From: Citrifermentans bremense R1
GTDB lineage: Bacteria; Desulfobacterota; Desulfuromonadia; Geobacterales; Geobacteraceae
Assembly (NCBI RefSeq): GCF_000426865.1
Contig: NZ_KE384581.1
Coordinates: forward strand, 1-64,000
Length of the DNA: 64,000 bases
Reading direction: 5' to 3'
The notes under the pieces are model-generated. The model did not search any database. It was not told the DNA's origin and saw nothing but the letters and a program-made list of their open reading frames with translations. The translations under genes and the position numbers were made by a program. Below, in pieces: positions 45,336-53,592 of this stretch. Position 1 is the first letter of the stretch. Every line of letters begins with the position of its first letter.

Positions 45336-47405
45336 ATGTCCGATCGACCACTTTACAACAGCAAGATAATCAACAACTTCGTCGCCCTGCTGAAGAAAAA
45401 GCATGCGGACGTGGACGTGCGCGAGCTGTTGAACTATGCGGAGATAAGCCCGTACGAGCTGAGCGACGAAGGGCACTGGCTTACCCAGCGGCAGGTCGAC
45501 CGTTTTCACGACAAGATGTCCTGTCTCCTGGAGGGCAAAGACCTCGCCCGGGAAGGAGGGCGTTACGCCGCGTCCGAAGAGGCCTTAGGCGTGATGGCCA
45601 AATACACCTTCGGCTTCATCGGGCCGGCCAACACCCTGGTCGCCATAGGCAAATGCGCCTCCAACTTCACCCGTTCCGCCGTCTATCAATCCCGCAAGCT
45701 CGCCGACAACAAGGTAGAGATCACGGTAACGCCCCATTCCGACGTGGAGGAAAAGCCTTTCCAGTGCGAAAACCGCATCGGCTTTTTCGAGGCGATCGTC
45801 CAGATGTTCGACCACGACATCCCCTCCGTCGAACATCCCGAGTGCATCTTCAAGGGGGGCTCCTGCTGCAGGTACATCGTCTCCTGGAAAAAGACCTGGG
45901 CCGGCAAGATCCGGTTGGTCAGAAACCTCCAGGTGCCGGTCGTGCTCGTACTCTACGGGGTGCTCCACCACTTCTACCGAATCGGGCACCTGGCCGAGAT
46001 GCTGGTAGCGCTCGCCTTCATGCAACTGGGCGCGTCTTACCTCGCCGAGCGGCTGGAGAAGAAAGAGATCCTCGCCACCCTGGCCGGCGTGCAGGAGTCG
46101 ACGGAGCAGATGATCGACCAGATCGGCGTCAACTACAACAACGCCCGGATGGTAAACGAGGTGGGGCAGGCCCTGAGCACGCAAAGCGGCATAGACGAGG
46201 TGCTGGAGAATGTGATCGGCGCCATCGAGAAGAGGCTGGGGTATGACCGGTGCCTTATCATGCTGGCGGACAAGAGGAAGTCGTGCCTTAGGTTCCGCAC
46301 CGGGTTCGGCATCAACGATAAGCAACTGAAAGCGCTGAAAAAGGCCTCCTTCGATCTCACCAACCCCGGCGCCAAAGGGGCTTTCGTAACCTGCTTCCGG
46401 GAACAAAGGACGATGTTCGTCGACTTTTCCGAAGTGACGCACATTCACTCCGAGCAGAGCATCAACCTCTCCGAGGTGCTGGAGGCGCACTCCTTCATCT
46501 GCTGCGCCATTGTCTTCGAGGGAGAGTCGCTGGGTATCCTGGCGGTGGACAACATGAAGACCCAGAGGCCGCTGACCCAAAGCGACATGAGCCTTTTGAC
46601 CGGTCTCGCGCCGGTCATCGGCATGAGCCTTCGCAACGCCATGCACCTGGAGCGCGAAAGGAGGATGGCGGAGCAGATCAGGCAGTCGCAGAAGATGGAA
46701 GCCGTCGGGGTGCTGGCAGGAGGTATCGCGCACGATTTCAACAACCTGCTGACCGGCATGATCGGGTACGTCAGCCTGGCGCTGATGACGATGAAGGAGG
46801 AGGACCCCGCCGCGAAGTACCTGGACCAGGTCGTCTCCGCCGCCGACCGGGCCGCCGACCTCACCCAGAGGCTCCTGGCCTTCAGCAGAAAGCAGATCAA
46901 TCACCCGGAACCGGTGGACCTGAACCAGATCGTGAACAACGTGAGAAAGCTCCTGAGCAGACTGGTTACGGCGAAAATCGAGCTGAAGGTCGAGACGTGC
47001 GCGGGGATGTTGCCGGTGGTCGCGGATTCGAGCCAGATCGACCAGATGGTGATGAACCTGGTCACCAACGCGCGGGACGCCATGCCCACCGGGGGGACGC
47101 TGACCATAACCACCGAAGCGATGGAGTTGACCGAGGAGTGGGTTGAGTCGCACGGATACGGCAGTATCGGCTCTTACGCCGTTTTATCCGTCACCGACAC
47201 GGGGACCGGCATGGACGAGGCGACCAGGGCCCACGTTCTTGAGCCGTTTTTTACCACGAAGGAAGTGGGGAAGGGGAGCGGGTTAGGTCTGGCCATCGTG
47301 TACGGGATCGTGAAGCAGCACGAAGGGCACCTGGAGATCTACAGCAAGCCTGGCGCAGGGACCACCTTGAACGTCTATCTCCCGCTTATTGCACCTGCGC
47401 CCTAG
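45336..47405 (+). CDS. Sensor histidine kinase with GAF domain, paralogue of the 9528-12041 kinase
   Basis: A 689-residue kinase. It has the same N-terminal sensor region as the hybrid kinase (PLYNSKII, ISPYELSDEGHWLTQRQVDRFHDKM, AREGGRYAAS, FQCENRIGFFEAI, HPECIFKGGSCCRYIVSW), a hydrophobic segment (about 200-235), GAF (270-435), HisKA with H466 in GGIAHDFNNLL and an intact ATPase domain (NARDAM, DTGTGMD, GSGLGLAI). It stops there: no receiver. The four conserved sensor cysteines (C144, C170, C177, C178) may bind metal or heme (inference). It converges on dnaE2, six bases away. Confidence 0.85.
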   Translation: MSDRPLYNSKIINNFVALLKKKHADVDVRELLNYAEISPYELSDEGHWLTQRQVDRFHDKMSCLLEGKDLAREGGRYAASEEALGVMAKYTFGFIGPANTLVAIGKCASNFTRSAVYQSRKLADNKVEITVTPHSDVEEKPFQCENRIGFFEAIVQMFDHDIPSVEHPECIFKGGSCCRYIVSWKKTWAGKIRLVRNLQVPVVLVLYGVLHHFYRIGHLAEMLVALAFMQLGASYLAERLEKKEILATLAGVQESTEQMIDQIGVNYNNARMVNEVGQALSTQSGIDEVLENVIGAIEKRLGYDRCLIMLADKRKSCLRFRTGFGINDKQLKALKKASFDLTNPGAKGAFVTCFREQRTMFVDFSEVTHIHSEQSINLSEVLEAHSFICCAIVFEGESLGILAVDNMKTQRPLTQSDMSLLTGLAPVIGMSLRNAMHLERERRMAEQIRQSQKMEAVGVLAGGIAHDFNNLLTGMIGYVSLALMTMKEEDPAAKYLDQVVSAADRAADLTQRLLAFSRKQINHPEPVDLNQIVNNVRKLLSRLVTAKIELKVETCAGMLPVVADSSQIDQMVMNLVTNARDAMPTGGTLTITTEAMELTEEWVESHGYGSIGSYAVLSVTDTGTGMDEATRAHVLEPFFTTKEVGKGSGLGLAIVYGIVKQHEGHLEIYSKPGAGTTLNVYLPLIAPAP

Positions 47406-47411
47406 CTTCCC

Positions 47412-50400
47412 TCACCCGTCCAGAAAACCGACCCACTTCACCCTGAGCGTCGCCACTCCGAACTCCTCTTCCACTATCCCTTTGAGCAGGTAGGGGCGCC
47501 GCTGCGAGAGCTTGCGGCAGAACCTGGCGTAGACGTCCGGAAAGAAGGTGGCGTCGAAGATCGCCGTCACATCCTCGAACGAGATAAATTCCATCGGCCT
47601 GCCGTGCTTGTCCTCCACCGTCTTCGTGGTGATCCACCATCCCACCATGGTCACCCATTTCCCCGTGTGCTTGATCAATTCCGTAGCCTTGATCGGCCGG
47701 TGCCGTTGCCACTGCTCCTTGTAGAGCGCCAGCGGGTGCCGCGACACCAGGAAGCCGAGCGCTTCCACCTCATGCCTGAGCACCAGCTGCGCGTCATAGG
47801 GAGGAGGGTGCGGCAGCTCGGTCTTTTGCTCGAACAAAAGGGCCGTCGCCTGCTGCTGAAAGTGGAGCAACTCCCAAAGCAGCGTCGGGCGCTTCTCCTC
47901 CCCTTCCAGCGCGTCGAAGCACCCGGCTTTTATCAGGCGCTCGGCATCGGCGCGCTGCAGCCGCGCCCGGCGCAGGAACTCCTTGAAAGAGGCGAAAGCG
48001 CCGCGTTCCCGGCGCTCCTTTAAGAGCCGGTCGGCGCCGTCCCGGGTCAGGCCGTCGATCTGCATCAGGCCGACCCTAAGGGTCTTCTCTTTGCCGGTGT
48101 ACTGGTACTCGCTCTCGTTGATGTCCGGGGGGAGGATGGCAAGCCCCAGCCTGCGCCCCTCCGAGATGTAGGCGAAAGCCGAGTAGTACCCACCCTGGTT
48201 GGAGATTACCGCAGCGATGAACTGCGCCGGGTGGTTCGCCTTCATGTAGGCCGCCTTCCCGCTCAAAAGCGCGTAGCTCGCCGAATGCGGTTTGCAGAAG
48301 GAATAGCCGGCGAAGGAGAGTATCTGGCCCCAAATCCCGAGCAGCACTTTTTCCGAGACCCCGCGCACCGCGCCCCCTGCCATGAACTTGGTGCGGAAAT
48401 CCGCCAGCCGCTTCTCCCGGTGCTTCTTGGTGATCACCTTCCTTAGCTGATCCCCTTCGCTTGCGGAGAAACCCGCGAGCTCCATGGCGATCTGGGTGAT
48501 CTGCTCCTGGTAGATCGCTATCCCCAGCGTCTCCCCCAGTACGCTCTCCAAAAGCGGATGCAGGTGCGACCAGGGCTTTCCCTGGAGCCTCGCCACGTAC
48601 TCCTGGATGAAGCTGTTCGCCGCGGGCCTGATGATCGACGACGCCTGCACCAGCACCTCGAAGAGGTCGTGCCGGAAGGTCTCCGGCGGGGCGGTGCTGC
48701 TCCAGATCTTGCGCAGCAGCAGGCGCACCGAAGGGGATTCCAGGTAGAAACAGCCGATGGTGAGGCCGCGGCGCAAAAGGCTCTGCGTCCTCTCATCCTC
48801 CAGCGGGCGCCAGGTCGCGTAATCGATCTCCACGCCCTTTTGCTCCTTCACCGCCGCCATTGCGTCGCGGATGACGGCGAGCGAGCGGTTCCCCAGGATG
48901 TCGATCTTCACCAGCCCCGCGTCCTCGGTCTGGTCCTTTTCCCACTGGATCAGCGGCAGCCCCTTGTGCGAGATTTCCACCGGGACGTACCTGCGGATCT
49001 CGTCGGGCACGATAACGAGCCCCCCGCAATGGAGCGACAGGTGGCGCAACTGCCCGTTCAGGCGCCGGGCCGTCGACATGATCTCCTGCCAGTCCGAGGA
49101 AAGCGACTCCCCCTTGAAGAGCGGGTGCCCGCTCATCGCCGCGGCGCTTTGCTCCGCGCGCCAAAAGCCCGAGATGCGCTCCGTCATCTCCTTGATCTCG
49201 TAGTCCGGCAGGCCGTAGACCTTAGCCACCTCGCGCAGCGCCGACCTTCCCTTGAAACCCACCTGGTTCGCCACCATGGCCGCCCGACGGGCTCCGTAGC
49301 GCGCGAAGGCGAAGTCGAGGATGGCGTCACGCTCGTCCCAGGGAAAGTCCACGTCGATGTCGGGGGGATCGCTTCTCCCCTCGTTCAGGAAGCGCTCGAA
49401 GAATAGGTTGTGCCTGATGGGGTCGACATGCGTGATACCGAGGCAATAGGCGACCAGAGACGCCGCCGCGCTCCCCCTGCCGCAGGTTCTTTCCGACTGT
49501 TTGGTCAGTTCCTCCACCACCAGGAAGTAGTGAGAGAACCCCTTGTCGCGGATGATTGAGAGTTCCTTGTCCAGGCGGGCCTGTACCCGGTCGGAGATAC
49601 TGCCGTAGCGCCAGATTGCCCCTTGGCGAGCGCGTTCCAGCAGCGTTTCGAATGCCGCCTCCGTCCCCAGTTCCCGGAAGGCGGGGAAGATGGTACTGGA
49701 GAAATCCCAGTCCGTTTTGCAAAGAGAAGCGATGCGTATGGTGTTTTGCAGCGCCTCAGGGCAATGCGGGAAGAACTCCGCCATCTTCTCGGGCGGGTAG
49801 AGCGCGTCCGACTCCGCCGCCGTCATCTCCGGCGTAAGTCGCGAGAGCTTAGTGTTCAAATGAATCGCCCGCAGCACCCGATGCAGGTGGAAATCGCTCA
49901 GTCCATTCCCCCTCTCCCTCTGGGAGAGGGTCGGGGTGAGGGCGTCCGACGCAGCTGTGAAGGAACCGGGCGGAGCGCGGAGGAGGGCACGAGCTGTCGC
50001 CACCGGCGGCAGCCTGAGATCCCTTGCCAGCGTCAGAGCGTTGTGCATGGCGTGTCCCGGCGAGAGTTCCACGAACAGCCCCTCGTCCGAGTTCCGTTTG
50101 AGAGCCGAGAGTAGTTTCCGGTCGTCGCTAAGCACGATGATGCCGCGGCGGTATTCCGAAAGTGCCGGGATGAGGTCGAAGTTCTTTTGGCAGTGCAAGT
50201 CCGAGATGAGGCGGGAGATGTTGGCGTACCCCTCCTCGTTGCAGGCGAGAAGCACCGCGCGGTTATTTTGTGTAACCGCCTCCGTGCCGATGATAGGCGA
50301 GATGCCGGCCTCCCTTGCCGCATCGAGAAAGCGCGGCACACCGTACAGCCCGTTGCGGTCCGTGATGGCGAGCGTATTGAAGCCCAGGAGAGCCGCGTGA

Positions 50401-50474
50401 GAGCAGAGCGCCTCAGGCGAGTGCACCCCCCAGTTGGGCGAGAGCGAAGAATGTGCGTGAAGATGGATGAACAT
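47412..50474 (-). CDS. dnaE2: Error-prone DNA polymerase III alpha subunit DnaE2
   Basis: A 1020-residue C-family polymerase used in SOS translesion synthesis. It has a PHP domain (HLHAHSSLSPNWG, AITDRNGLYG) and a polymerase core with PDIDVDF (catalytic D372 and D374), CGRGSAAASLVAYCLG and FCKPHSASYALLSGKAAYMKANHP, then an OB-fold end. It is the last gene of the lexA-imuB-dnaE2 cassette. Residues about 170-193 are an insertion containing ALTPTLSQRERG, the translation of a palindromic repeat, in a loop before LHRVLRAI. The ribosome site is weak. No clamp-binding motif is obvious; ImuB supplies one. Confidence 0.93.
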   Translation of the reverse strand: MFIHLHAHSSLSPNWGVHSPEALCSHAALLGFNTLAITDRNGLYGVPRFLDAAREAGISPIIGTEAVTQNNRAVLLACNEEGYANISRLISDLHCQKNFDLIPALSEYRRGIIVLSDDRKLLSALKRNSDEGLFVELSPGHAMHNALTLARDLRLPPVATARALLRAPPGSFTAASDALTPTLSQRERGNGLSDFHLHRVLRAIHLNTKLSRLTPEMTAAESDALYPPEKMAEFFPHCPEALQNTIRIASLCKTDWDFSSTIFPAFRELGTEAAFETLLERARQGAIWRYGSISDRVQARLDKELSIIRDKGFSHYFLVVEELTKQSERTCGRGSAAASLVAYCLGITHVDPIRHNLFFERFLNEGRSDPPDIDVDFPWDERDAILDFAFARYGARRAAMVANQVGFKGRSALREVAKVYGLPDYEIKEMTERISGFWRAEQSAAAMSGHPLFKGESLSSDWQEIMSTARRLNGQLRHLSLHCGGLVIVPDEIRRYVPVEISHKGLPLIQWEKDQTEDAGLVKIDILGNRSLAVIRDAMAAVKEQKGVEIDYATWRPLEDERTQSLLRRGLTIGCFYLESPSVRLLLRKIWSSTAPPETFRHDLFEVLVQASSIIRPAANSFIQEYVARLQGKPWSHLHPLLESVLGETLGIAIYQEQITQIAMELAGFSASEGDQLRKVITKKHREKRLADFRTKFMAGGAVRGVSEKVLLGIWGQILSFAGYSFCKPHSASYALLSGKAAYMKANHPAQFIAAVISNQGGYYSAFAYISEGRRLGLAILPPDINESEYQYTGKEKTLRVGLMQIDGLTRDGADRLLKERRERGAFASFKEFLRRARLQRADAERLIKAGCFDALEGEEKRPTLLWELLHFQQQATALLFEQKTELPHPPPYDAQLVLRHEVEALGFLVSRHPLALYKEQWQRHRPIKATELIKHTGKWVTMVGWWITTKTVEDKHGRPMEFISFEDVTAIFDATFFPDVYARFCRKLSQRRPYLLKGIVEEEFGVATLRVKWVGFLDG
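49908..49943 (-). repeat. Palindromic repeat inserted in frame in dnaE2
   Basis: The palindrome CCCTCTCCCTC-TGGGAGAGGG plus its GTCGGGGTGAGGG tail encodes ALTPTLSQRERG (residues 178-189). It is absent from the expected DnaE2 alignment at this loop. This is a known type of repeat that spreads within genomes and is tolerated in coding loops. Confidence 0.8.
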
Positions 50475-50498
50475 ATGTCACTAAAACCTTATAGGCTT

Positions 50499-50667
50499 TC
50501 ACCACAGAGGACACAGAGGTACACGGAGGAAAATCTGAGGAAGGCAAAAGCAAAAAAGATCTTTTTGGGGGGGCCAAAGTCTTTCGGTTTCCTCTGAGAC
50601 CTCCGTGATCCTCAGCGACCTCTGTGTTCCGCCTTTCAAGGTTTCCTCTGTGGTTCCTCTGTGGTGA
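50499..50667. repeat. Inverted tandem-repeat element (CACAGAGGA type) between imuB and dnaE2
   Basis: The left arm 50499-50542 has CACAGAGGA-like units and the right arm 50588-50667 the inverted CCTCTGTG units (two arms share CACCACAGAGGA). The core is about 45 bp. It fills nearly the whole 199-bp gap in the operon. Confidence 0.85.
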
Positions 50668-50673
50668 GTGCTT

Positions 50674-51927
50674 TTAGCTTCTACTGGTCAAAGTCATATA
50701 TTTATTCTGCTCCGGATCCCACTCCGGCGGCGGCTCACTGGCCATAGTCGCCTCACGGCGTGCCGCCAGCCCCTTGCCCCAGCGCACCGCGTCCCGCCCA
50801 TGCTTTTCCCGCAAGAGGTCCAGCGTCTCCTGCAGATCGGCCTGCTTCTGCGACACCTGGGCCGTCGCCGGCGCGAACAGGTCCATCTGTCCCGCATCCT
50901 CCGCCACCTGGTCGCAACTAAGCCGCAATCCCTTAACCCGCTGCCGCCTTTTGCAGGTGGTGAAAAAGAGCTCCTCCACCGCCGCCAGCAACTGCAGGTC
51001 CAGCGAAGTCGGCACCGTCAGCACCTTCTTCCCCTGCTGGCTCACCCCGTCCGCGTACATCACCGAAAGCGTCAGCTTGCGTGCTCCCTTCCTAAGCCGC
51101 CGCAACCGAAGCCCGCATGCCTCCACCAACCGCAGCAGCTCCGACAGCAGGATCGCGTCGTCGTTCTCTTCCTGGTCCAGCAGCCCCTCCTCCACGATCT
51201 CCGTGGAGAGCCTGGGAGGTTGAACCGGAGACCTGTCGATGCCGCAGGAGCGGTCATGCAAAAGAGGCGCAAAAGGTCCGACAGCAAGGCGCAGTTGCGG
51301 CACCGACAGCGACGCCACCTGCTCCACCCGTTGCAGGTTCAGATCCCGGAAGAGCAGAGCCTGCCGAGATTCCCCCACCCCGGGAAGCACCGAAACAGGA
51401 AAGGGCGCCAGAAAGCTACGCTCGGCGCCATGGAAGACGTCGTACACCCCCGGCTCCTGCATCACATCCGCAGCCACCCTCGAAACGAGCTTGTTCACCC
51501 CCGCCCCGGCCATCGCCTCCAGCCCCATCCTGTTGGCTATCGCCTTTTCCAGCCTGGCCGCAACGTCCCGTGCCGGTCCGAAGAGTCTGCGCGAAGCGGT
51601 CAGATCCAGGAACGCCCGTCCGGCCCCCGGTTCCACGATAGGGGTGAATTCGGCAGAAAGATCCTGTAGCGCCTGGCTTCCCTTCGCCATCAGGTGAGGG
51701 GCGGGAGCGATCACGATGAGCGCGGGGCAGGACTTGCGTGCGTGGTAGATGGGAGTCCCCGCGTGCACCCCCTCCGCCGCAGCCTCCGCAGAGATGCACT
51801 GCAGCAGCGCCCGTTCCGAGTTGAGCGGAGCCACCGCCACCGGCCGGCCGCGCAGGGTAGAGTCGACAACCCGGGCCAGCGCGATCGGAAAAGCGGGAAC
51901 AGTTATGTGGAGGATTTCCCGGTCCAC
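50674..51927 (-). CDS. imuB: ImuB-type inactive Y-family polymerase with clamp-binding motif
   Basis: A 417-residue Y-family protein. The metal-binding residues of active members are lost: the first motif reads HITVPAFP in place of HIDMDAFF, and SIDEA-FLD has become GAGRAFLD. It ends with a region carrying the beta-clamp motif QMDLF (347-351). ImuB is known as a catalytically dead adaptor that brings DnaE2 to the clamp at lesions. No imuA/recA-like gene is present in this cassette. It starts with GTG at 51927, overlapping the lexA end by 25 bases, so it is translationally coupled. Confidence 0.85.
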   Translation of the reverse strand: MDREILHITVPAFPIALARVVDSTLRGRPVAVAPLNSERALLQCISAEAAAEGVHAGTPIYHARKSCPALIVIAPAPHLMAKGSQALQDLSAEFTPIVEPGAGRAFLDLTASRRLFGPARDVAARLEKAIANRMGLEAMAGAGVNKLVSRVAADVMQEPGVYDVFHGAERSFLAPFPVSVLPGVGESRQALLFRDLNLQRVEQVASLSVPQLRLAVGPFAPLLHDRSCGIDRSPVQPPRLSTEIVEEGLLDQEENDDAILLSELLRLVEACGLRLRRLRKGARKLTLSVMYADGVSQQGKKVLTVPTSLDLQLLAAVEELFFTTCKRRQRVKGLRLSCDQVAEDAGQMDLFAPATAQVSQKQADLQETLDLLREKHGRDAVRWGKGLAARREATMASEPPPEWDPEQNKYMTLTSRS

Positions 51928-52739
51928 TTCTTATAAAACCTCATGGAGCCCACCAGCACCCCCCTGATATGAAACTCGTCGTCTTCCGTCACCATGATGG
52001 GGCTCATCGCCGAGTTCGCCGGCAGCAACTGGATCGAGTTTCCCTTCCGGACGTACTTCTTGATGGTGATCGAGCCATTCACCTCCGCGATCACCGTCTG
52101 GCCCGTCTCCGCCACCGCCTGCGGGTGCACCGCCACGTAGTCGCCGTCCATGATTCCCATCTCCACCATCGAATCGCCGCGCACCTCGTACACCACGTTG
52201 CCCGGTCCCGCCATTGCCGAAGGAACCTCGATGGCGTCAGCCAGTTGGAAAGCCTGCACCGGCCGTCCCGCCGCCACGATCCCCACCAGCGGCAGCTCCA
52301 TTCCTATGATCGGTGTCAGAGCCGGCGTTTGCAGAGTTCCAGCTTTTGTAAAAAGCTGCCGCTCAACTTGTCCCTCAGCAAAAGCCTGCCGCTCAATCCC
52401 CCCCGCAGTAAGAGGCTGCCGTCCAACTTCAGGATTTGTAAAAGGTTCTTCCAGAAATCCCGTCGAGCCTGGGGACGTTTCCACGAAGCGCTGCACGAGA
52501 CCTTGCGTCCCCCCCTTTGCGAAGGGGGGACAGGGGGGATTTGCCAGTTGCAGTCCCCGTTTCGCGTTCCACTGACGCGTCAGGTGCCCATCTTTCTCCA
52601 GAGCGCGCAAGTAATGCTGCACCGTCCCCAGCGAGCCGAAGCCGCATCCAGAGGCAATCTCCTGTTGCGAAGGCTGGAACCCGTGCCGCTCCGCGAAGGA
52701 AACAATAAAATCAAGAACCCTCTTCTGCTTAGGCGTCAT
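51903..52739 (-). CDS. lexA: LexA-type SOS repressor with expanded hinge
   Basis: A 278-residue repressor, about 75 longer than a usual LexA. The winged HTH (1-66; MTPKQKRVLDFIVSFAERHGF) and the self-cleaving S24 domain (142-278) are normal: cleavage site A157-G158 in GIVAAGRP, S190 in GDSM, K227 in SITIKK. Between them lies a 75-residue linker that contains NPPCPPFAKGG (67-77, translation of a palindromic repeat) and three 10-residue repeats (106-135). The start at 52739 has AAGGAAGGAGG upstream; the frame is open to 52964. A direct repeat in the promoter spacer suggests self-repression. Confidence 0.9.
   Translation of the reverse strand: MTPKQKRVLDFIVSFAERHGFQPSQQEIASGCGFGSLGTVQHYLRALEKDGHLTRQWNAKRGLQLANPPCPPFAKGGTQGLVQRFVETSPGSTGFLEEPFTNPEVGRQPLTAGGIERQAFAEGQVERQLFTKAGTLQTPALTPIIGMELPLVGIVAAGRPVQAFQLADAIEVPSAMAGPGNVVYEVRGDSMVEMGIMDGDYVAVHPQAVAETGQTVIAEVNGSITIKKYVRKGNSIQLLPANSAMSPIMVTEDDEFHIRGVLVGSMRFYKKWTGKSST
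52335..52424 (-). repeat. 30-bp tandem repeat in the lexA hinge, three copies
   Basis: CTGCC(GCTCAA or GTCCAA) recurs at 52356, 52386 and 52416, a period of 30 bp. It encodes GRQPLTAGGI, ERQAFAEGQV and ERQLFTKAGT. A diverged fourth unit may precede it. Confidence 0.75.
52509..52541 (-). repeat. Palindromic repeat inserted in frame in lexA
   Basis: A CCCCCCTTTGCGAAGGGGGG palindrome with flanks encodes NPPCPPFAKGG, a peptide recognisable as a repeat-derived insertion, at the boundary of HTH and hinge. Confidence 0.8.
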
Positions 52740-52769
52740 CCCGTCCTCCTTCCTTGGATCAGGTGCCAG

Positions 52770-52798
52770 AGGGTACTCGTAAGTTTGTCGTAAGTCAA
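52770..52798 (-). promoter_or_regulatory. lexA-imuB-dnaE2 promoter with direct-repeat operator TTAC-N7-TTAC
   Basis: On the minus strand, TTGACT (52798-52793), 17-bp spacer, TACCCT (52775-52770). The spacer contains ACTTACGA twice, 11 bp apart (plus-strand copies TCGTAAGT at 52777-52784 and 52788-52795), giving TTAC-N7-TTAC. The spacing equals that of the alphaproteobacterial LexA site GTTC-N7-GTTC. An operator filling the promoter spacer is what a repressor needs. Confidence 0.6.
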
Positions 52799-52827
52799 GA
52801 GGTGAGAAGTCGGGCAAATGGGGGGGG

Positions 52828-52876
52828 TGGGTAAAACCACCAAGTGGATCCCACGGGCTACAAGAGGATCCAAATG
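52828..52876. repeat. GTGGATCC-type repeat, left copy
   Basis: TGGGTAAAAC...AAGTGGATCCCA...ACAAGAGGATCCAAATGG. A similar sequence recurs at 62289-62338 (direct) and 62247-62276 (inverted), beyond the metal-efflux genes. Confidence 0.65.
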
Positions 52877-53021
52877 GCAGGTGGTAAAAGTGGATGCGAC
52901 TATAAAAAAGAGCGGGGGTGAACATGCAGCGAGCCCACAAAGCCTTTATTCCGTTAAAAAACACTTCGATTCGCGGAGGTCGATGTGCTATCGGTGCTGT
53001 TTATGAGAAAAGAATAACGAC

Positions 53022-53231
53022 ATGCACGTGTGTCACTTCCCAGACCAAGAAACGGCAGAAGAGCTCATCGCTGCAGACCCAAGACGGTACCTTGTAAGCA
53101 TCAATGACTTGCACAACGCAGCCCGCCAACTAACTGATGCCCAATGGCGTGACCTCAAGTTCTTTCCGCTTGACATCTTCAGCCTACTCATGGTTTTATT
53201 CGCGCATGTCTATGCTGGGCCATCGCCATAA
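53022..53231 (+). CDS. Doubtful small open frame, 69 residues
   Basis: The frame starts MHVCHFPDQETAEELIAADPR and ends with a hydrophobic stretch. No good ribosome site, no recognised family, and it overlaps the next frame. It may be a remnant or chance. Confidence 0.2.
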   Translation: MHVCHFPDQETAEELIAADPRRYLVSINDLHNAARQLTDAQWRDLKFFPLDIFSLLMVLFAHVYAGPSP

Positions 53232-53592
53232 ATCCGCCTCCCGGATGCCTGCCCTGAGAGCCATTGCCTTGGTGCAGCTGATAGTAATGCTGGTTCTTGT
53301 ATTGCCACTCTGCTGTTCTGCAACGGAGTCGGAACATGCCGAATCATGCGTCAGCCTCACTGCGGGGGCGGTTGATGGTGGACAAGATACCTGTCCTTGC
53401 TGCCCTGGCGACGCCGGATCAGATTCCGACAACTGTTCGAAATGCGGTTCCTGCTCAACCTACACTTTTTTACTCCCCACTTTCCCCATGAAGTATCTCC
53501 CTGCCGAGACGCAGCTCGTGTCGCGGGACGGCGCCACCAGTCTTCTTGAAGTCCACATCCCCATCTTTGTACCCCCGCAAAATCACGCCTAG
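53206..53592 (+). CDS. Exported cysteine-rich protein upstream of the metal efflux genes
   Basis: A 128-residue protein with a hydrophobic export signal (around IALVQLIVMLVLVLPLCCSA) and a cysteine-dense mature part (CPCCPGDAG, CSKCGSC). Such clusters fit metal binding in the periplasm. Starts at 53206, 53212 or 53245 are all possible; none has a clear ribosome site. Not a recognised family. Its position ahead of a CzcCBA-like operon suggests a metal-sensing or buffering role (inference). Confidence 0.5.
   Translation: MSMLGHRHKSASRMPALRAIALVQLIVMLVLVLPLCCSATESEHAESCVSLTAGAVDGGQDTCPCCPGDAGSDSDNCSKCGSCSTYTFLLPTFPMKYLPAETQLVSRDGATSLLEVHIPIFVPPQNHA

Noticed and set aside
51903-52964. A 353-residue LexA starting at 52964
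   Set aside because: The extra N-terminus has no domain, and the ATG at 52739 has a strong ribosome site and matches the LexA start.
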